Source: Anadara kagoshimensis
Lineage: Eukaryota > Mollusca > Bivalvia > Arcoida > Arcidae
Direction of reading: 5' to 3'
DNA length: 64,000 nt
Assembly: GCA_021292105.1 (NCBI GenBank)
Contig: CM037857.1
Coordinates: 43,393,464-43,457,463, forward strand
Shown here: positions 44,501-54,600 of the stretch, piece by piece
How positions within the stretch are numbered: the first letter of the stretch is position 1
How the letters are laid out: each line of letters begins with the position of its first letter
Notes under the pieces: model-generated
Told to the model about the DNA's origin: nothing
What the model saw: the letters and a program-made list of their open reading frames with translations, nothing else
Databases searched by the model: none
Made by a program: the position numbers and the translations under genes

Positions 44501-45529
44501 GCACCACGATATGCAGGACTAATATACAGTTTAGCTAATACAGCCAGTGCAATAGCAGGATATATTATGACTATAATAACTTCAAATATAACGAAAAATG
44601 TAAGTATTGATTACCGAAGATAAAGATTTTAGATCCACATTGTATTACCAATTCTGTTTTATTCTCAACACTAAGACAGACGTTTCAAAATAATTTCTTA
44701 TTAGTAGTGTTCAGACCAAAATTGTGAAAATAAAAACAAATATAAGATGTTGAAATGAGAAAATAGACGAAGCAAAATTTATTTTACCAAATTCACCTAG
44801 GACATTTACTTTGAAGAATAAAGCAAAGTTTAGCTTTAGGGGGATTTTAAAATTTACACAGATAATTATGATGAACAATATTTATCTGAGAATACAATGT
44901 ATTGTCTCTTGGCCAAAACATAGTTTGGTCGCCATTATTATCAAAATATAACTTAAAGTGAACATTAAATTATCATAATTTACGAAAATATAAACTCATT
45001 TATCGTTGTTCATACAAAAGACCGCTTTTTCATTTTTGGAGAGCAGATATGGCGTGTACCCCTTAAGAGTAACCTGTTGGAAATTTACGCGTGACTATGA
45101 AATATATACATTGTAAAACAATGGAACATCGAGATTAAAGACATCTTGATATTGTTTTAAAACTTAAGACATCTCAATAGTAAAATGGAAAAATATAGTA
45201 TTTGTGATACATCACTGAAAAAGTGATGAGCATTTACATATCCGAAATACCAGTTACTTGATTGCAGATTCTGATCTGAGAAAAATATATTTTAAAATTT
45301 TATTTCTTTTCAGTCCCTGAGGGAGGAGTGGAGGATAATTTTTTTCATAACAGCTGCCGTTGAAATATTTGGAGGAATATTTTTCGTTCTATTTGCTACA
45401 TCAGATGTTCAATCTTGGGCTTCTACTTCAGGTTTAGGCCTCCCGGGACAAAGAGAGAATGTAGAGGTAGTAAAATGGCGTCAAAGACACAATGTAGGTT
45501 CTACTATACATGTTGGTAATGACGCTTAA
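32557..45529 (+). CDS. SLC17 family anion transporter, sialin-like, copy A (ten exons)
   Basis: Exons: 32557-32584, 35593-35804, 36327-36560, 37227-37314, 37706-37801, 41148-41281, 42265-42414, 43424-43553, 44358-44599, 45314-45529 (TAA). All junctions are GT/AG and the frame holds, giving 509 aa; human sialin is 495. SLC17 proteins are 12-TM major facilitator carriers for organic anions (sialin: lysosomal H+/sialic acid export; VGLUTs: glutamate). Seen: TM1 NAYAMRNNINIAIVCMVN, a luminal loop with three N-glycosylation sequons, KEVQGQILSAFFWPYALSQI, a TM4 arginine (R151), HWVHPTERARM, FTDDSPEKSRRI before the central loop, FIPTYIDDVF, LLCGWLADF, and the family motif APRYAGLIYSLANTASA. In TM4 the two glutamates of human sialin are Leu154 and Gln158. 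The substrate cannot be told from sequence. The introns hold a LINE remnant, a TTAA-flanked transposon, MITEs and family D copies. Confidence 0.94.
32678..33012 (+). mobile_element. tRNA-derived SINE, family S1, most complete copy
   Basis: A box TAGTTCAGTTGGTAGAGTGT, B box GGTTGTGGGTTCGGACTCC, body AAGACTTGAAAGCGGGTAGT, CATTACGAAATGAAAGTCAC, GGTCCCGTGTCACGGTGGGC, ATGCCATCAGCACAACACAC, and tail GACGTTAAACCCCATTACTC. Useful as the reference copy for the other S1 fragments. Intron 1 of SLC17 copy A. Confidence 0.9.
33648..33747. repeat. Near-perfect 100-bp palindrome
   Basis: The left arm (AATCAGGTTTTTTCATAT, then CAGTTATTTGGCCAAGGTAT) is mirrored by the right arm (ATACCTTGGCCAAATAACTG, then ATATGAAAAAAAACCTGATT), with a spacer of about 9 bp (CCAATATGA). 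The GGCCAATATG motif also recurs at 33140-33210. In RNA this would be a very stable hairpin. Intron 1 of SLC17 copy A. Confidence 0.9.
33940..34740 (-). pseudogene. Remnant of a non-LTR retrotransposon (LINE) reverse-transcriptase ORF, C-terminal part
   Basis: On the minus strand, broken frames encode in order: ANKMIFNSDMARKDIFFIND, a KDDGSFLNCKECNTFY-type segment, LIHSIPKE, then after a stop and frameshifts TIKEYPERVQTMFIDK, GKIYISPFKITDDTKLQSLQ, FKINHNIVFTNDKLFKCKL, and CTFCFETKEYVMHLFF. This is the familiar region after the LINE RT domain that ends in a CxxC...H zinc-knuckle-like motif (Cys and His visible). Stops and frameshifts show it is dead. Intron 1 of SLC17 copy A, antisense to it. 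Confidence 0.75.
35321..35529. mobile_element. MITE with TACTGTAAACGTATTTATTT inverted ends, copy 1
   Basis: The left end TACTGTAAACGTATTTATTT is mirrored by the right end AAATAAATACACGCTTACAGT. A second copy, inverted, lies at 40871-41076. It ends 63 bp before exon 2 of SLC17 copy A. Confidence 0.8.
36111..36301. mobile_element. MITE with TACAGTAATACCTCG inverted ends
   Basis: Left end TACAGTAATACCTCGTTATA; right end GAATCGAGGTTTTACTGTA, with TA flanks. Related decayed sequence lies near 36960-37180 (GTTTCACTGTAGCT). It lies in intron 2 of SLC17 copy A, ending 25 bp before exon 3. Confidence 0.75.
37820..38085. mobile_element. Repeat family D, two pieces in opposite orientation
   Basis: 37820-37942 reads in minus orientation (GTGCTTACCTTTTTAGAGCG, ACGTGCTAAACCTAATTTGC). 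From about 37945 the internal part continues in plus orientation (TTTGCAATATCCCTGAGACA, AAAACAAGCTCAATCATAGC). A rearranged or inverted copy in intron 5, starting just after exon 5. Confidence 0.6.
39084..39109. repeat. (AT)n microsatellite
   Basis: About 12 AT units followed by a C-rich stretch. Confidence 0.9.
40185..40256 (+). mobile_element. tRNA-like SINE head
   Basis: A-box-like GTAGCAAAATCGGTAGAGCG and B-box CCGGGTTCGAGTCCCGG, which forms a perfect 5-bp T stem. The flanks do not form a 7-bp acceptor stem, so it is a tRNA-derived retroposon rather than a working tRNA gene. Confidence 0.6.
40871..41076. mobile_element. MITE with TGCTGTAAACGTATTTAATT inverted ends, copy 2
   Basis: Left end TGCTGTAAACGTATTTAATT, right end AATAAATACGTTTACAGTA. 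The interior is the reverse complement of the 35321-35529 copy in part (AAATTTCGCGTTTTT, CAAAACAAACGACGCAAAAT). It ends 71 bp before exon 6 of SLC17 copy A. Confidence 0.8.
42465..42925 (+). mobile_element. Repeat family D, long copy
   Basis: AATCCATGTCCGAATCACAA, GGTTAGACACGTGAACTTCC, GGTGCTCCGGAAGGGTAAGC, TTGATAAGCATAGGCTTGCA, GGAACAAGCTCTACCATAGC, and the far end CGACCATCTAGTGCTGTAAA. It covers nearly the whole order of the family except a short internal deletion. Intron 7 of SLC17 copy A. Confidence 0.8.
44645..44830 (-). mobile_element. Repeat family D, terminal fragment
   Basis: CTCAACACTAAGACAGACGT, TTATTAGTAGTGTTCAGACC and AAATTGTGAAAATAAA. Diverged copy of the end at 29325. Intron 9 of SLC17 copy A. 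Confidence 0.55.
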
Positions 45530-45803
45530 AACAATCAATTTAACTACACCTAGTCCATCACTATTGCTGAATTATGTTTATAATATCGCTGCGTGTAAAT
45601 GTTCAGTACAGTTCGTTATTATATCTTTTATTTTTTGTTTTCTGTTTTCATTCATTGTAACCTTGAATGTATTTTTTCTAAAACACATAATATTGTAAAA
45701 CAATTTATCACTTTTGATGTATAAATGTTTTTTCTTATGCATTTAATGTAATTAATGTAATTTTTACAAACGTGTTAGTATTTACAATCATTGTCATTTT
45801 AAC

Positions 45804-46056
45804 TATGGTAAGGGAAACAACTTTGACCTGTCCGTTTGACCTTTTATTTAAATATGTATCGGGGATCAAGTATATCTATGTATAGGGACCACAGGTGTTT
45901 TTATTGTATACATCATGAGTTATACTCACCTCTTAGAGTAAACCTGTGTACTGTGTATGTATTGGATCTTAACACAACCCATTTATTGGTTGGACCCTTC
46001 TATATGAATATTCCTAATGAAAGGTCAAACGGACAGGTCAATGTTGTTTACCTATA
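45804..46056. mobile_element. MITE with about 40-bp TIRs, copy 2 (best preserved)
   Basis: Left TATGGTAAGGGAAACAACTT and GACCTGTCCGTTTGACCTTT; right AAAGGTCAAACGGACAGGTC then AATGTTGTTTACCTATA. The arms match over about 40 bp. Confidence 0.85.
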
Positions 46057-46179
46057 ACTGCCAAAAAGTCTTTATAAATAAAAATAGACAGGTCAATCTT
46101 GAATAATTTAGTGTAGTTTTAGTAGTAAACTGTCGTGATGCAACGATGTATAATTCGTGGCACTCATTTATCAGGTATC

Positions 46180-46761
46180 AAGACAACTAGTACCCTGGTC
46201 GATTCGTACTCATACCAAGACAATTTGTAACCATTTTCTACATCAATTCATACCCAGCCGGAGACAACTCGTAAAAAGAAAACAAAACATATTTTTATCT
46301 CTTAATTAATTTTATTTCAAAAGATAAAAACAAAGCGTTGTTATAACGCGTTGTTATAATATCTCGGAGACTATTTACTGGCATTTCTCTTTTGAACTAC
46401 ACGTATAATTGATTAGATGGAGGTATAGGTCCCAGTAGAATTATTTTTTTTTGTCGATATGTCACCAGTCTACAGTGTATAGGTAAAGTAGCAATACCAC
46501 TTAATATTCAGAGAATAAAAGAACGATCCTTAAAATGGCACGCTAAATTCATAAATAACTTAAAAAGTAACAAAACTTTTCAGAATTTAAAAATTGCCAG
46601 TTTTAAGGAAATTCTTGGCTAAGAAATGATCATGAAACACGTGCGATGACAATTACAAAAACGGACGTTTATTTTCTTAAACTGTTTCCTTAGGTACGAG
46701 TTGTCTTTGGTTACAAGAATTCTTTGTATTTATACGAGTTGTTCGGGGTACGAGTTGTCAA
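46180..46761. mobile_element. Inverted-repeat element with GACAACTCGTACCC-type ends
   Basis: Outer left AAGACAACTAGTACCCTGG and outer right GGGGTACGAGTTGTC are inverted repeats. Inner copies of the same motif, also inverted relative to each other, lie near 46264 (GACAACTCGTAAAAAG) and 46694 (TACGAGTTGTCTTTGG). Non-coding. Confidence 0.55.
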
Positions 46762-47289
46762 TCAAACGTTTTTTTGTGACGTCGTGTGAAATCATTAATC
46801 AAATCACACATTCCCCGTGATTTTCAAAATAAAAGCTTAACACAGAATATTCTTTTACAATTCCATGAAACAATAAACATTTGCTGAAAAGGGTAAATAC
46901 TTTAAAAATCATCTGCAGTACATGTTTGTTGCTAATATATGACTTCAAAGAGCTACTTCGAAATATATACAGTCAAACCTATCTATAAAGGGAACATAAA
47001 TGACACAGTAAAAGTGACCTTTATAGGCAGGGGCCCCTTAGCTATTTTCTATAAACTTGTATTGTATCGTGTTCTCTATATGTTTTAAGGAACATATTTT
47101 TTTTATTCCATTTTAATATTCAATGAAATTATAGTGAAAACATTAACAGAAGTTGTGTTGGTAGATACCCATATACACTCAAATGCATAGAAAGATCGGT
47201 TTTAATGTTGTCGCCAAATTATTACAGACGTTCTGTCTCTTTACAATCCTTAATTTGTATACAATGGGAATGCTATCTATCCTTGCGAG

Positions 47290-47865
47290 GTTGAAATAAA
47301 AGGTATTCTTGATTCCCCAAGTTATGTTTTAAATTTAGACTTGTACCTCAATTATAACGCCCATATTCAAAACTGGACGACAAACGTGATGAATTCATTT
47401 TTTTCAATTGTAAACTTTTCTTTATAAACAGCAATAAACCTGCTTCTCCTGCTTATGGTGTATTTGTTTTCCAATTAATACGTTATGGTAAAGCTTATTA
47501 TCACTATGAGAACTTAAAACAACGAAGCAAGCTGCTTACAAATAAATTGTTGACCCAGGGATATTGTGAGCAGAGGCGTATCAGGAATCTCGAAAAGTTT
47601 TATGGTGGTCATCAAAGTATTGTTGATGTTTCTATGTCCAGGACTGTCCTGGATTTATTTGCCGTCCCATAGTTCCATGTTACTTTCACTCAAATTTTAT
47701 TATAGACGTGGTGAGTGTAGCTAGCTCAACAGGAGGCGCTTACCCTTTCAGAGCACCCGACCTCACTTCCCTGGTGGAATTACACGTGTGTAATTTGACT
47801 TGTCAGTTTTTAAGTTTTTACTTTGCTTATGGATTGTGATTCGGACATGGATTGGTATGTTTTTT
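47290..47865 (-). mobile_element. Repeat family D, long copy
   Basis: AACCTGCTTCTCCTGCTTAT, AAATAAATTGTTGACCCAGG, GTCATCAAAGTATTGTTGAT, AGGACTGTCCTGGATTTATT, AGCACCCGACCTCACTTCCC, GATTCGGACATGGATTGGTA. The same order as the 29320-30190 copy. Confidence 0.78.
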
Positions 47866-47999
47866 TTATTTCTATAACATCAGCAAATTGTATATTATTC
47901 GCGACGAACCAAAACAAAAAAAACTTTTATTGTGAAATGTTTTTCGCTGTATTATTATTGTATTTATGATGCAATGTGGAATCTATACGGTAGTTTAGC

Positions 48000-48245
48000 T
48001 TTTAGAGTGCCCGCTCCACATCTAAGAAGCCGGAGATTGAACCCTGGTTATTTCTTACTAAAATAAGGAATTACTATTCTTCCACCAAGAACTCGGTATT
48101 TGTTTATTAAATAAGTGGTTCATCGGGAGGGAACCTTTAATCCGAAGCCACGTCACGGTAAGTGTGATATGCTATAATCTACTCCTGCACACTGCGCAAG
48201 TACAAATTTCTTGATCTATAGCTGGTGACTACCCGCTTTTAAGGA
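48000..48245 (+). mobile_element. SINE S1, diverged
   Basis: TAGAGTGCCCGCTCCACATC, GGAGATTGAACCCTGGTTAT, AAGCCACGTCACGGTAAGTG and GATCTATAGCTGGTGACTAC. The order fits S1 but with many changes. Confidence 0.5.
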
Positions 48246-48344
48246 AGATAAACAATTCAAATCAATAATTAATCATACTACTTAAAGATAAGTAAAAGGT
48301 TGGAAATATAATGCCGTTTGACTTAAGACTAACATACCTGAGTC

Positions 48345-48350
48345 TTTATT
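48345..48350 (-). terminator. Candidate polyadenylation signal of SLC17 copy B
   Basis: AATAAA on the minus strand, about 86 nt after the TGA stop. Position fits a short 3' UTR. Confidence 0.45.
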
Positions 48351-48435
48351 ATAGCATGTTGAATCAGGTATGATTAAGAATTAAAAAACACCTGATATTT
48401 CTAACATTCAACTTTAATGTTTAAAATGTTACACC

Positions 48436-51400
48436 TCACCCAATACTCTCTATATTACGCAATTTTACTACTTTCACAGACTGATCATCATGAGTGCATT
48501 GGTTACAGTGACTTATGGCCCAAGGCTGAACTTTTGAAGTAGAAAATATAACAAATACTATTCCTCCAAAGAGTTCAATTGCTGCTGTCACAAAGAAACT
48601 TATTCGCCATTCTTCCGTCAAAGACTGTAAAGATAACATGTACAATGCAGATGCATAATTATAAACATTAAAAACCCATACTAATCATGTCCATATCACA
48701 ATCTCAAAGCAAAGCAAAAACTTTGAAATTGGCAAATTAGGTTAGAAACGCGAACTTCCATTGGGAAATGAGGCCGGGTGCACAGGAAGAGTTAGTACCT
48801 TCTGTTTTGCTAGCTACATCCGCCACATGTGTAAACTAAATTGAGAGTTAAATGAAACTAGGGTACGTCAATTATATGCAGGACAATCCTAAACATCTAG
48901 TGATCATACTTATTAACAATACTGTGATGACGACTACAAAATGTTTAGGGCATTGGTAAGCCTAGGCTTGCAATTTTCCTGGGTCAAATATTACTTTATT
49001 CAAGCTATGATTTCATGAAATTTTACGTTAATTAAAAGTCATTATTAACGTACTTTATAAACAGTAACAAACGCTCACCTGAGTAATTTGAGAGATCTTG
49101 TTTTATATTGCACTTTGAATTTTTGTAATTTAAACTCACTGTGTCAGGATCAAGTTTTTGTTTTCGTAAATTTCATCAGATAATGGCTAAACGTTTTTGT
49201 CATATTCAATATTCCTTAAATTGATTTGTTTGAGATTACATATGAGTTCATGAAGTCAAAGTGTGCTATCTTGCTTAGAATTACACGAGGTCAAAGGTCA
49301 CTTACTGTTCTTAAAAATATATGTTGAAAATATATGTTTGGTATACCATGTATGAGAATGGATTGGTCAGATTTAAATCCAAATTTAAAATTAAAATGTA
49401 TATGTTTTCCATATTTGTAGCAGTCAAAAGTGTTTCATATTTATTCATAGATGGATCGCATACCAATAGCAACAATTTTAAATTATTAATGAAATAAGGG
49501 CAATGTCACCGTTTTTAGAAACAAACACATATGCCCAAGCATCTAAATGTCGGATGTTTGTTAGATGTTTTTCACTACCAACAAAAGTCGCTAGGTCAGC
49601 ATGCTCTTAACGTCAGTGATTTATTGCAAATGTGACCTATCGGTTGTCCAGTCGGAGAAAATTCTTCAATTTGTATACGAGTTCATTAGGTCACAAGTCA
49701 AAGTCATTTTTGCAACAGTAAAATTGATTACCTTTATTGTAAAATAAGGTCACAAGAAGATTGTCCAATTTAATAAAAAATAACTATAATTAGTTATAAT
49801 TTACCATTGCGGTTGTTCTGAATAATTCTCTGATAAGACTGCAAATTTTTTTTATCTACGGTCAATTGTTAGCACCCGGCCTAACTTCCCTGGTGGAAGT
49901 TTACGTGTCTAACCTCACTTGTCAGCTCCAAAGTTTAAACTTTGCTTCTGGATTGTGATTCGGACATGGATTAGTATGTTTGTTTTGATTATAAATAAAT
50001 GTTGTTGAAAACATGTTTGTTACTTGCATTTAACTATATAAACATTTTCAAAAAATCATATTTATGCCTGTATATTGATGAACGAAATTGTTGGCACAAG
50101 TCCAACTATAGCAACAAATTTTAGGACACCATTGTTAGAATGTGTTTCAAATATTTGCAATGTAAATGATATATTACTCACATTTTGTGTTATATATGAA
50201 GTTAAAATAGTTGCAAGATATCCGCCGATAGCACTAGCAGAGTTTGCTAAACTGAATATAAGTCCGGCATATACCGGTGCCAAATCTGTCATTGTAATTT
50301 CATTTCCAGCAGTTCTGAAACCTCTAACTGTTATACTCAGCGTCATAATAGCAACAGCGACCATAGGTAAAGAACAATCCACGTAGCCAAGACAGGCCAA
50401 TAATAATGCAGGAACTACAGCAGCTGAAACAGAAGTATTAAAAATAACATACCAATCATGCCCACACCAAAATCCCTAATCAAATTAAAAACTTTGAAAC
50501 TGGCATTAAGTAATGCCCGTGAACGTCCACCACAAAAGTGAGGCGGAGTGCTCCGGAATGGTAAACACCTTCTGTTTAGCTAGCTTCACCCGCCACTTGT
50601 TCAACTTGTGTAATCAAAGTTGAGAATCAAAGAAACATGGAACTATTGAACATGATTATGTCATGTCTAGATTAATTTTTGACTACAGAGACACCATTCT
50701 TATGTAAATAGATTTTTTACAGAATTTTCAAAGTTAAAAATAATGACGTTTGAAATCAATTTTAGAACCCAACAATCCACTTATACATCTACCCTATGTT
50801 TCAATTGATATATTTATGCAAACAATTATGGAACAATTGGGTATAATATAGTCTAGGACAAAATTGTTTAATCTTAAATTAAACTAGAGATTGCGTTTGA
50901 GCAGGGCTCAATCGCTTGTTAAGTCACCCCCAATGGTGGCAACCTTGTACATTAGAAAAGAATTGATAGTGTTAGTAGTAGTAGCAATGATATATGTATT
51001 TGAAAGAAGATAAAGTTGTAATAACTTCTGGAAATTGTTGTTATGTTTTTAGTACAAATGCTATATCATTATGATGTTTCAATATCCAGATTCATAACAA
51101 GACGTGTTAATGTTTTACTATCTTAGGTACTGCAACTTTCAGACAAAATTCACTGGGCAATGATAAATAGGTCCAATGACCTACTTTGTGTTAAAACACA
51201 TAAAGCATCGGAGGTTGCAGTTGCATTTATATTATCAAAGAAAATTACTGGTCCATCAAACCTTTTTAGCAATGACCGTTTTGTGTTACAGTATGTAGAG
51301 CATATAAAGTCGTAGATATGAAGCAAATTTGATCAAAATCAGTAATCTAATCACATTCTATCAAAAGGTTTTTAAAAAATGCTTTTTATGAAATTTCATT

Positions 51401-51654
51401 CAATTACTCTTTATGGTGCAGCATGTAGAGCATCTAAAATTGTACTTATAATTTTCATCAAAATCGGTCAATTAGTTTCTGTTCTAGAGTGCAAAATCAG
51501 TAGAGAGTGACATCGTTATATCTTCTTTTTCATTTCTACCAATGATGTGACCCCAAAAGGCACAACTATGTGTCATAGGGAACAAATGTACAAAGTTTCC
51601 TTATATTCCACCAAAACCGTTTTTGAGCTATGCTCTTTACAAAAGTGTGGCGGA

Positions 51655-51696
<42 letters not shown>

Positions 51697-54600
51697 TAAT
51701 AATAACAAAGGGTAAATCAATGTCACCCCAACTTTTATTGAGATGACTTAACTAGGGACATGATACCAATGATTTCTACTTATTCATTTACATTCCCAGC
51801 ACAGTAACGTAGACCGGCTTATTTATGCATTTCAAAGGCAAATGAGACAAACGGACAGGGTTAGGAAAAAGTATGACAGTTTTAAAAAACACTTTTATCG
51901 GACATCGGTAAACTTAAACATCAAATATAAACATGTCAATCCGCGTCCAAATAATAATCGAAGCAATGCATACACTTTGAAACTGGAAAGTTAAGTTCAA
52001 CACGTGAACTTCCATCAGGTAAGTGAGGCTGGGTGCTCCGGAAGGGTAAGCATTTCTTGTCTATTAGCTACATCTGCCATTTATGTAATTTAAATTCAGA
52101 ATGTTTTACCATAGATTTCAAGTTAAAAAAAACAGGAAATTGTTTTGAAGATATTTCACGAACAAGCAGATCATCAAATGATTTTTTGTCCTGGAATATA
52201 GTTGCAAATTTACCAAACTTACATATAGTGTTAAATAGTTTCCTTGTACTAGTAATACTCAGCCACTTCTTGTAAATAACATCTGCCAGCCATCCACACA
52301 ATAGTCCAATAAGACATTGTGGTACTGAAGTCATCGCAGTAATGATTCCATTCTTAAAACAAAGGAATAAATGCAGTATCTATTAGAATTGATATATATC
52401 CATATAATGGACATCTATACAAAAAGGGTAGTTATTTGTTAATTTATGTGCTTAAAAATGGCATCATGACTTGATTATTGGCTGTGAGTAATAAGTAGGA
52501 GTATTTTGTGTCCATGGAAACAAAAACAGAATCAACCCTTAAAGTGAGAAATATAAACACACACTATATTTTTGTTTATAAATTATTCAAAGTAATTTAT
52601 TTCATGATGGTATTTTTTTTATTTTGTTCGGATCATAAGATTGTTTTAATTGGGATTTAATTTTGCAACCGGTTTGTAGATATAAACAAAATGCACCATG
52701 GTAAAGTTATCAATACACTTACGTCCTCTATATTAAGGTAAAAAACGTCATCAATATATGTTGGGATGAATGTCGCCATGAACTGCATTGCCCAGTCGCT
52801 TGTAAATAGCGACACAACTGTTGCTAATACCGGAACAGACGTGAATATGGCTTTCCATGGAATAGAATTATTCTTGAACTGAAAAATAAAGTCAAATTTA
52901 ATTTAGACAATATTTTAGCGAAGCATCTAAAATTGCATTGTCTTGTTAATTGGCAACGATTACTTGAAATCAAAGAATTTGCAGCTGAATTAACTCTAAA
53001 CATAACCATATAGTAAATCTACAACGTGTCGGGTACTGTAAAGCACCCATAATGGATCCGTATTCAACATGTCATGCATTATGAAGCATAATTATTATCT
53101 TCAACGAACTAAGCACCATAAAACATTATGTATCAATCATCTTAAACCTCATATTCGGTCAAATGAGACGTTGAATTATATAATCAAAAACAAACATACT
53201 AATCCATGTCCGAATCACAATCCAGAAGCAAAGTAAAAAACTTTAGAACTGACAAGTAAGGTTAGACACGTGAACTTCCACCAGGGAAGTGAGGCCGGGT
53301 GCTCCGGAAGGGTCACAATCCAGAAGCAATGTAAAAAACTTTAGAACTGACAAGTTAGGTTAGACACGTGAACTTCCATCAGGGAAGTGAGGCCGGGTGC
53401 TCCGGAAGGGTAAGTACCTCTTGTTTAGCTAGCTACACCCACCACGTGTTTAATCAAAATTGTGTGAAAGAAACATGGAACTATGAGACGTCAAATGTAT
53501 CCAGGGCAATCCTGGACACGGAGACATCAAACTTATCAACAATACTGTGATGACGACCATAACACTTTTTGAGGGCTTTGATAAGCCTAATCATTTTATA
53601 ATTAGGCAAAAATTTTGTATTGCCAGAAATATTCTATTGTCTAAAATTGCAGATAGTTAAAATAAAAAATCCATCAAACAGTAGGGTATACTTCCTAATG
53701 CAAAGTTTCTCCTTCGCAAAATTTGGTAAAATATATGTTGGCCCTTTTTCACATTTTTTCAAAATCTTGAAAAAAAAAAAAACAAAAAAAAAACCAACTT
53801 GACTTCACAATATTGTTCCAAACACTACTGATAAATTGTATTCGAAAACGGCCGTCTAGTGCTGTAAAATTAAACTGGTATAATTCGTATTACGATATAA
53901 GACAAGTTACAAATGTTGTTGGATAATTGCATAACAGGTAATTAGAAAGGTTCCATATAATGTGGTTAACCTTTCATAAACCTTGAAAACCTACAAATCT
54001 ATCAGAAAAAGTATTTAATTAGCATCACTGTCTTATCATTGTTTTACCATTTCTGTTTCCTCTCCATCGCCCAAGGCGTTTAGTATGTATTCTTTTTCGA
54101 TGACCGACATTCTTTTAGATTTCTCTGGAGAATCACTAGTAAAGAGTAACCAAACAATACTCCATACAAAATTCAAAATTCCTTAAAAATACAGAAAATA
54201 ACGTAAAACATATTTAACAAATTTCGATTATATTTAATAACATAATTATTTAGTATGTAGATTCAATCTATGGCTATAATGACCAATTTCAGTTTTCGTT
54301 ATTATTTGTTCATTTATACAAAAGAATAGTTGCCTTGGACGCATAATTTGGTTATAGGTATCTGCGGTGTCTTAAGGATGTAGTGTTTTAATTTCTTGAA
54401 AATTCGTTAAAAATCGGTGACGCATTTAGTCTATTTTATTTTTTTAATAGCTTAAGTAAGTAAATATTAGGCTTTTTGGTATTTTTATAGGTAAAGATAA
54501 AATATAGAGTCCTTATTACTTCTGTACATATGAAAAATCATTTCAAAAAGATTTTGACATCGTTCCTACTCTAGTAACCATTGGATCTCCCTTTAAATCC

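Larger units (their letters stand above)
45530..48435. other. Intergenic region between the convergent SLC17 genes
   Basis: Holds the 3' ends of both genes, a MITE (45804-46056), an inverted-repeat element (46180-46761), a half MITE (46970-47042), a family D copy (47290-47865) and a diverged SINE S1 (48000-48245). No coding exon recognised. Confidence 0.6.

Noticed and set aside
50075-50386. 103-codon plus-strand ORF
   Set aside because: It is the antisense shadow of SLC17 copy B exon 9, which has clear family motifs and splice sites on the minus strand.
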